From Streptomyces wuyuanensis (GTDB taxonomy: Bacteria > Actinomycetota > Actinomycetes > Streptomycetales > Streptomycetaceae), in assembly GCF_900103455.1 (NCBI RefSeq), contig NZ_FNHI01000002.1, forward strand, positions 434,001 through 498,000: a stretch of 64,000 nt of DNA, read 5' to 3'. The position numbers were made by a program, and so were the translations under genes. The notes under the pieces are model-generated. The model saw nothing but the letters and a program-made list of their open reading frames with translations. It did not search any database and had not been told where the DNA came from. Of the stretch, positions 61,736-64,000 are shown one piece after another; position 1 is the first letter of the stretch; the number at the start of each line of letters is the position of its first letter.

Positions 61736-64000
61736 TCAGGCCTCGTAGACCTCGTTGACCAGCTGCTGCTGCTCCGCCTGGTGCCGCTTCGCCGAGCCCA
61801 CCGCCGGGGACGACGAGTGGGGGCGGGAGATGCGGCGCAGGCGCTCGCCGTGCGGGATGTCCGCGCCGACCGCCAGGTCCAGGTGGTCGATCAGGTTGAG
61901 CGCGATGAACGGCCAGGCACCCTGGTTCGCCGGCTCCTCCTGGACCCACAGGTACTTCTCGGTGTTCGGGAACTTGGCGATCTCGGCCTGCAGTTCCGCG
62001 CCCGGCAGCGGGTACAGACGCTCCAGGCGGATGATCGCCGTGTCCGTGGCACCGCGCTTCTGCCGCTCGGCCTCCAGGTCGTAGTAGACCTTGCCGGAGC
62101 AGAAGACGACCTTGCGGACGTCGGCGGCGTTCACCGAGTCGTCGCCGATGACCGGGCGGAAGCCGCCGGTGGTGAACTCCTCCACCTTGGACGCCGCTGC
62201 CTTCAGACGCAGCATCGACTTCGGGGTGAAGACGATGAGCGGCTTGTGGTGCGGGTTGTGGACCTGCCAGCGCAGCAGGTGGAAGTAGTTCGACGGCAGC
62301 GTCGGCATGGCGACCGTCATGTTGTTCTGCGCGCACAGCTGGAGGAAGCGCTCCGGGCGGGCGGACGAGTGGTCCGGGCCCTGGCCCTCGTAGCCGTGCG
62401 GCAGGAGCAGCGTGACGCCGGAGGTCTGGCCCCACTTCTGCTCGGCCGAGGAGATGAACTCGTCGACGACGGTCTGGGCGCCGTTGACGAAGTCGCCGAA
62501 CTGGGCCTCCCACATGACCAGCGACTCCGGGCGGGCCAGCGAGTAGCCGTACTCGAAGCCCATCGCCGCGTACTCGCTGAGCAGCGAGTCGTAGACGTTG
62601 TAGCGGGCCTGGTCGTCGGACAGGTAGAGCAGCGGGGTGTAGTCCTCGTTGGTCTCCTGGTCCACCAGCACCGCGTGGCGCTGGCCGAAGGTGCCCCGGC
62701 GGGTGTCCTGGCCGGCGAGCCGGACCGGGGTGCCCTCCATCAGCAGCGAGCCGATGGCGAGGGTCTCGCCCATGCCCCAGTCGATCGTGCCGTCCTCGAC
62801 CGAGGCCGCACGGCGCTGCAGCTGCGGCAGCAGTCGCGGGTGGACGGTGATGTTGTCGGGCACGTTGACCTGGGACTCGGCGATCCGCTTGACGACCTCC
62901 TGGGAGATCCCCGTGGTGACGGACACCGGGAACTCGGCCTGGGCGTCCGGGACATGGGCCGGGGCCGGGTGGCTGGTGGCCTCGCGGACCTCCGCGAAGA
63001 CCTTCTCCAGCTGGCCCTGGAAGTCCTGCAGCGCCTGCTCGGCCTCCTCCAGCGTGATGTCGCCGCGACCGATGAGGGACTCGGTGTAGAGCTTGCGCAC
63101 CGAGCGCTTCTTGTCGATCAGGTTCACCATCTGCGGGTTGGTGAACTGCGGGTTGTCGCCCTCGTTGTGACCGCGGCGGCGGTAGCAGATGAGGTCGATC
63201 ACGACGTCCTTGTTGAACGTCTGGCGGAACTCGAAGGCCAGCCGCGCCACACGGACGCACGCCTCCGGGTCGTCGCCGTTCACGTGGAAGATCGGCGCCT
63301 CGATCATGCGGGCCACGTCGGTCGCGTACATCGACGAACGCGACGACTCCGGGGCGGCGGTGAAGCCGACCTGGTTGTTGATGACGATGTGGACCGTGCC
63401 GCCGGTGCGGTAGCCGCGCAGCTGCGACATGTTCAGGGTCTCGGCGACGACACCCTGGCCCGCGAAGGCCGCGTCGCCGTGCAGGGCGACAGGCAGGACG
63501 GTGAAGTCCGTGCCGCCCTTGTTGATGATGTCCTGCTTGGCGCGGACGACGCCCTCGAGGACCGGGTCGACGGCCTCCAGGTGCGACGGGTTGGCGACCA
63601 GCGAGACCTTGATCTGCTCGCCGTCGAGGCCCGTGAAGGTGCCCTCGGCGCCCAGGTGGTACTTCACGTCGCCGGAGCCGTGCATCGACTTCGGGTCGAG
63701 GTTGCCCTCGAACTCGCGGAAGATCTGCGCGTACGACTTGCCGACGATGTTCGCCAGGACGTTCAGCCGGCCGCGGTGGGCCATGCCGATGACGACCTCG
63801 TCGAGGCGGGACTCGGCCGCCGAGTCGATGACCGCGTCGAGCAGCGGGATGACGGACTCGCCGCCCTCCAGCGAGAAGCGCTTCTGGCCGACGTACTTGG
63901 TCTGCAGGAAGGTCTCGAAGGCCTCCGCCGCGTTCAGCCGGCGCAGGATGCGCAGCTGCTCCTCGCGCTCCGGCTTGGCGTGCGGGCGCTCCACCCGGTC
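61736..64000 (-). CDS. sucA: 2-oxoglutarate dehydrogenase E1 / decarboxylase (5' end cut by window)
   Basis: 755 codons of the C-terminal part; the N-terminus is beyond base 64000. Thiamine diphosphate-enzyme signatures are present: [10 protein letters not shown], the [10 protein letters not shown] motif, the I-N-N-Q-V-G-F end of the ThDP fold, and [11 protein letters not shown]. The transketolase-like pyrimidine domain and C-terminal domain ([19 protein letters not shown]) follow. It decarboxylates 2-oxoglutarate in the citrate cycle. In actinobacteria an acyltransferase domain is usually fused at the N-terminus (Kgd/OdhA type); that part is not visible here. Confidence 0.97.
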   Translation of the reverse strand, partial: DRVERPHAKPEREEQLRILRRLNAAEAFETFLQTKYVGQKRFSLEGGESVIPLLDAVIDSAAESRLDEVVIGMAHRGRLNVLANIVGKSYAQIFREFEGNLDPKSMHGSGDVKYHLGAEGTFTGLDGEQIKVSLVANPSHLEAVDPVLEGVVRAKQDIINKGGTDFTVLPVALHGDAAFAGQGVVAETLNMSQLRGYRTGGTVHIVINNQVGFTAAPESSRSSMYATDVARMIEAPIFHVNGDDPEACVRVARLAFEFRQTFNKDVVIDLICYRRRGHNEGDNPQFTNPQMVNLIDKKRSVRKLYTESLIGRGDITLEEAEQALQDFQGQLEKVFAEVREATSHPAPAHVPDAQAEFPVSVTTGISQEVVKRIAESQVNVPDNITVHPRLLPQLQRRAASVEDGTIDWGMGETLAIGSLLMEGTPVRLAGQDTRRGTFGQRHAVLVDQETNEDYTPLLYLSDDQARYNVYDSLLSEYAAMGFEYGYSLARPESLVMWEAQFGDFVNGAQTVVDEFISSAEQKWGQTSGVTLLLPHGYEGQGPDHSSARPERFLQLCAQNNMTVAMPTLPSNYFHLLRWQVHNPHHKPLIVFTPKSMLRLKAAASKVEEFTTGGFRPVIGDDSVNAADVRKVVFCSGKVYYDLEAERQKRGATDTAIIRLERLYPLPGAELQAEIAKFPNTEKYLWVQEEPANQGAWPFIALNLIDHLDLAVGADIPHGERLRRISRPHSSSPAVGSAKRHQAEQQQLVNEVYEA

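Overview
The window is a stretch of Streptomyces chromosome. The DNA is very GC-rich, GTG and TTG starts are common, and many genes appear to have leaderless promoters. The gene content (WhiB-like WblE, a SigB/SigF-type sigma factor with its anti-sigma factor, nickel superoxide dismutase with its protease, the snapalysin/LysR pair, a SucA/Kgd-type 2-oxoglutarate dehydrogenase) and its order resemble, from memory, the SCO5239-SCO5281 part of the S. coelicolor core. The first gene (pdtaS) and the last (sucA) are cut by the window edges. No tRNA, rRNA or CRISPR array was seen.

Layout. 1-5.3 kb: PdtaS-like kinase, wblE, a lipid kinase, a small membrane protein, sigH and its anti-sigma gene. 5.5-9.1 kb: a UBP zinc-finger protein divergent from a Na+/H+ antiporter, a PLP enzyme and a peptidoglycan amidase. 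9.3-12.6 kb: a family 2B encapsulin shell protein followed by a polyprenyl diphosphate synthase and an acetyltransferase, probably an isoprenoid-making nanocompartment. 13-17.2 kb: two regulator/target pairs (TetR with a reductase; LysR SnpR with secreted protease SnpA). 17.3-20.0 kb: a scrambled zone with an internally deleted amidohydrolase, a TetR cassette between 29-bp repeats, a frameshifted gene, and fragments of an integrative element (DUF3631 ATPase and tyrosine recombinase). 20.0-27.0 kb: sodN/sodX, an ABATE-type protein, a methyltransferase, a polar amino acid ABC transporter and malic enzyme. 27.4-36.2 kb: Tat-exported PhoD phosphatase with a partner, an alcohol dehydrogenase-like protein, a secreted GH5 glycosidase, an HTH/Clp-N pair, a PadR/DUF4097 pair and small conserved proteins.

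36.3-49.6 kb is the most striking block: eight same-strand genes. A Trypco1 protein, a trypsin-like VMAP-type protein, a MoxR-type AAA+ ATPase and a vWA/TPR protein are followed directly by a radical-SAM RiPP cassette (precursor peptide, FxsB, an HExxH protein FxsBH) and a TIR-NB-ARC-TPR protein (FxsT). This reads as a regulated, NTPase-controlled conflict or signalling system that owns a modified peptide. The peptide ends in F-T-N-A-F instead of the usual F-x-S-x-x.

49.7-61.2 kb is a polymorphic toxin locus. A secreted DNRLRE/FG-GAP protein is divergent from a 2315-residue RHS protein with a Hint domain and a nuclease-like toxin tip. Its immunity gene overlaps the toxin stop codon. A truncated orphan tail and a Tdi1/DUF1851-type putative immunity gene follow. 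A small DUF6191-type protein and sucA close the window. Strong hairpins separate most transcription units and several clear operators are visible.
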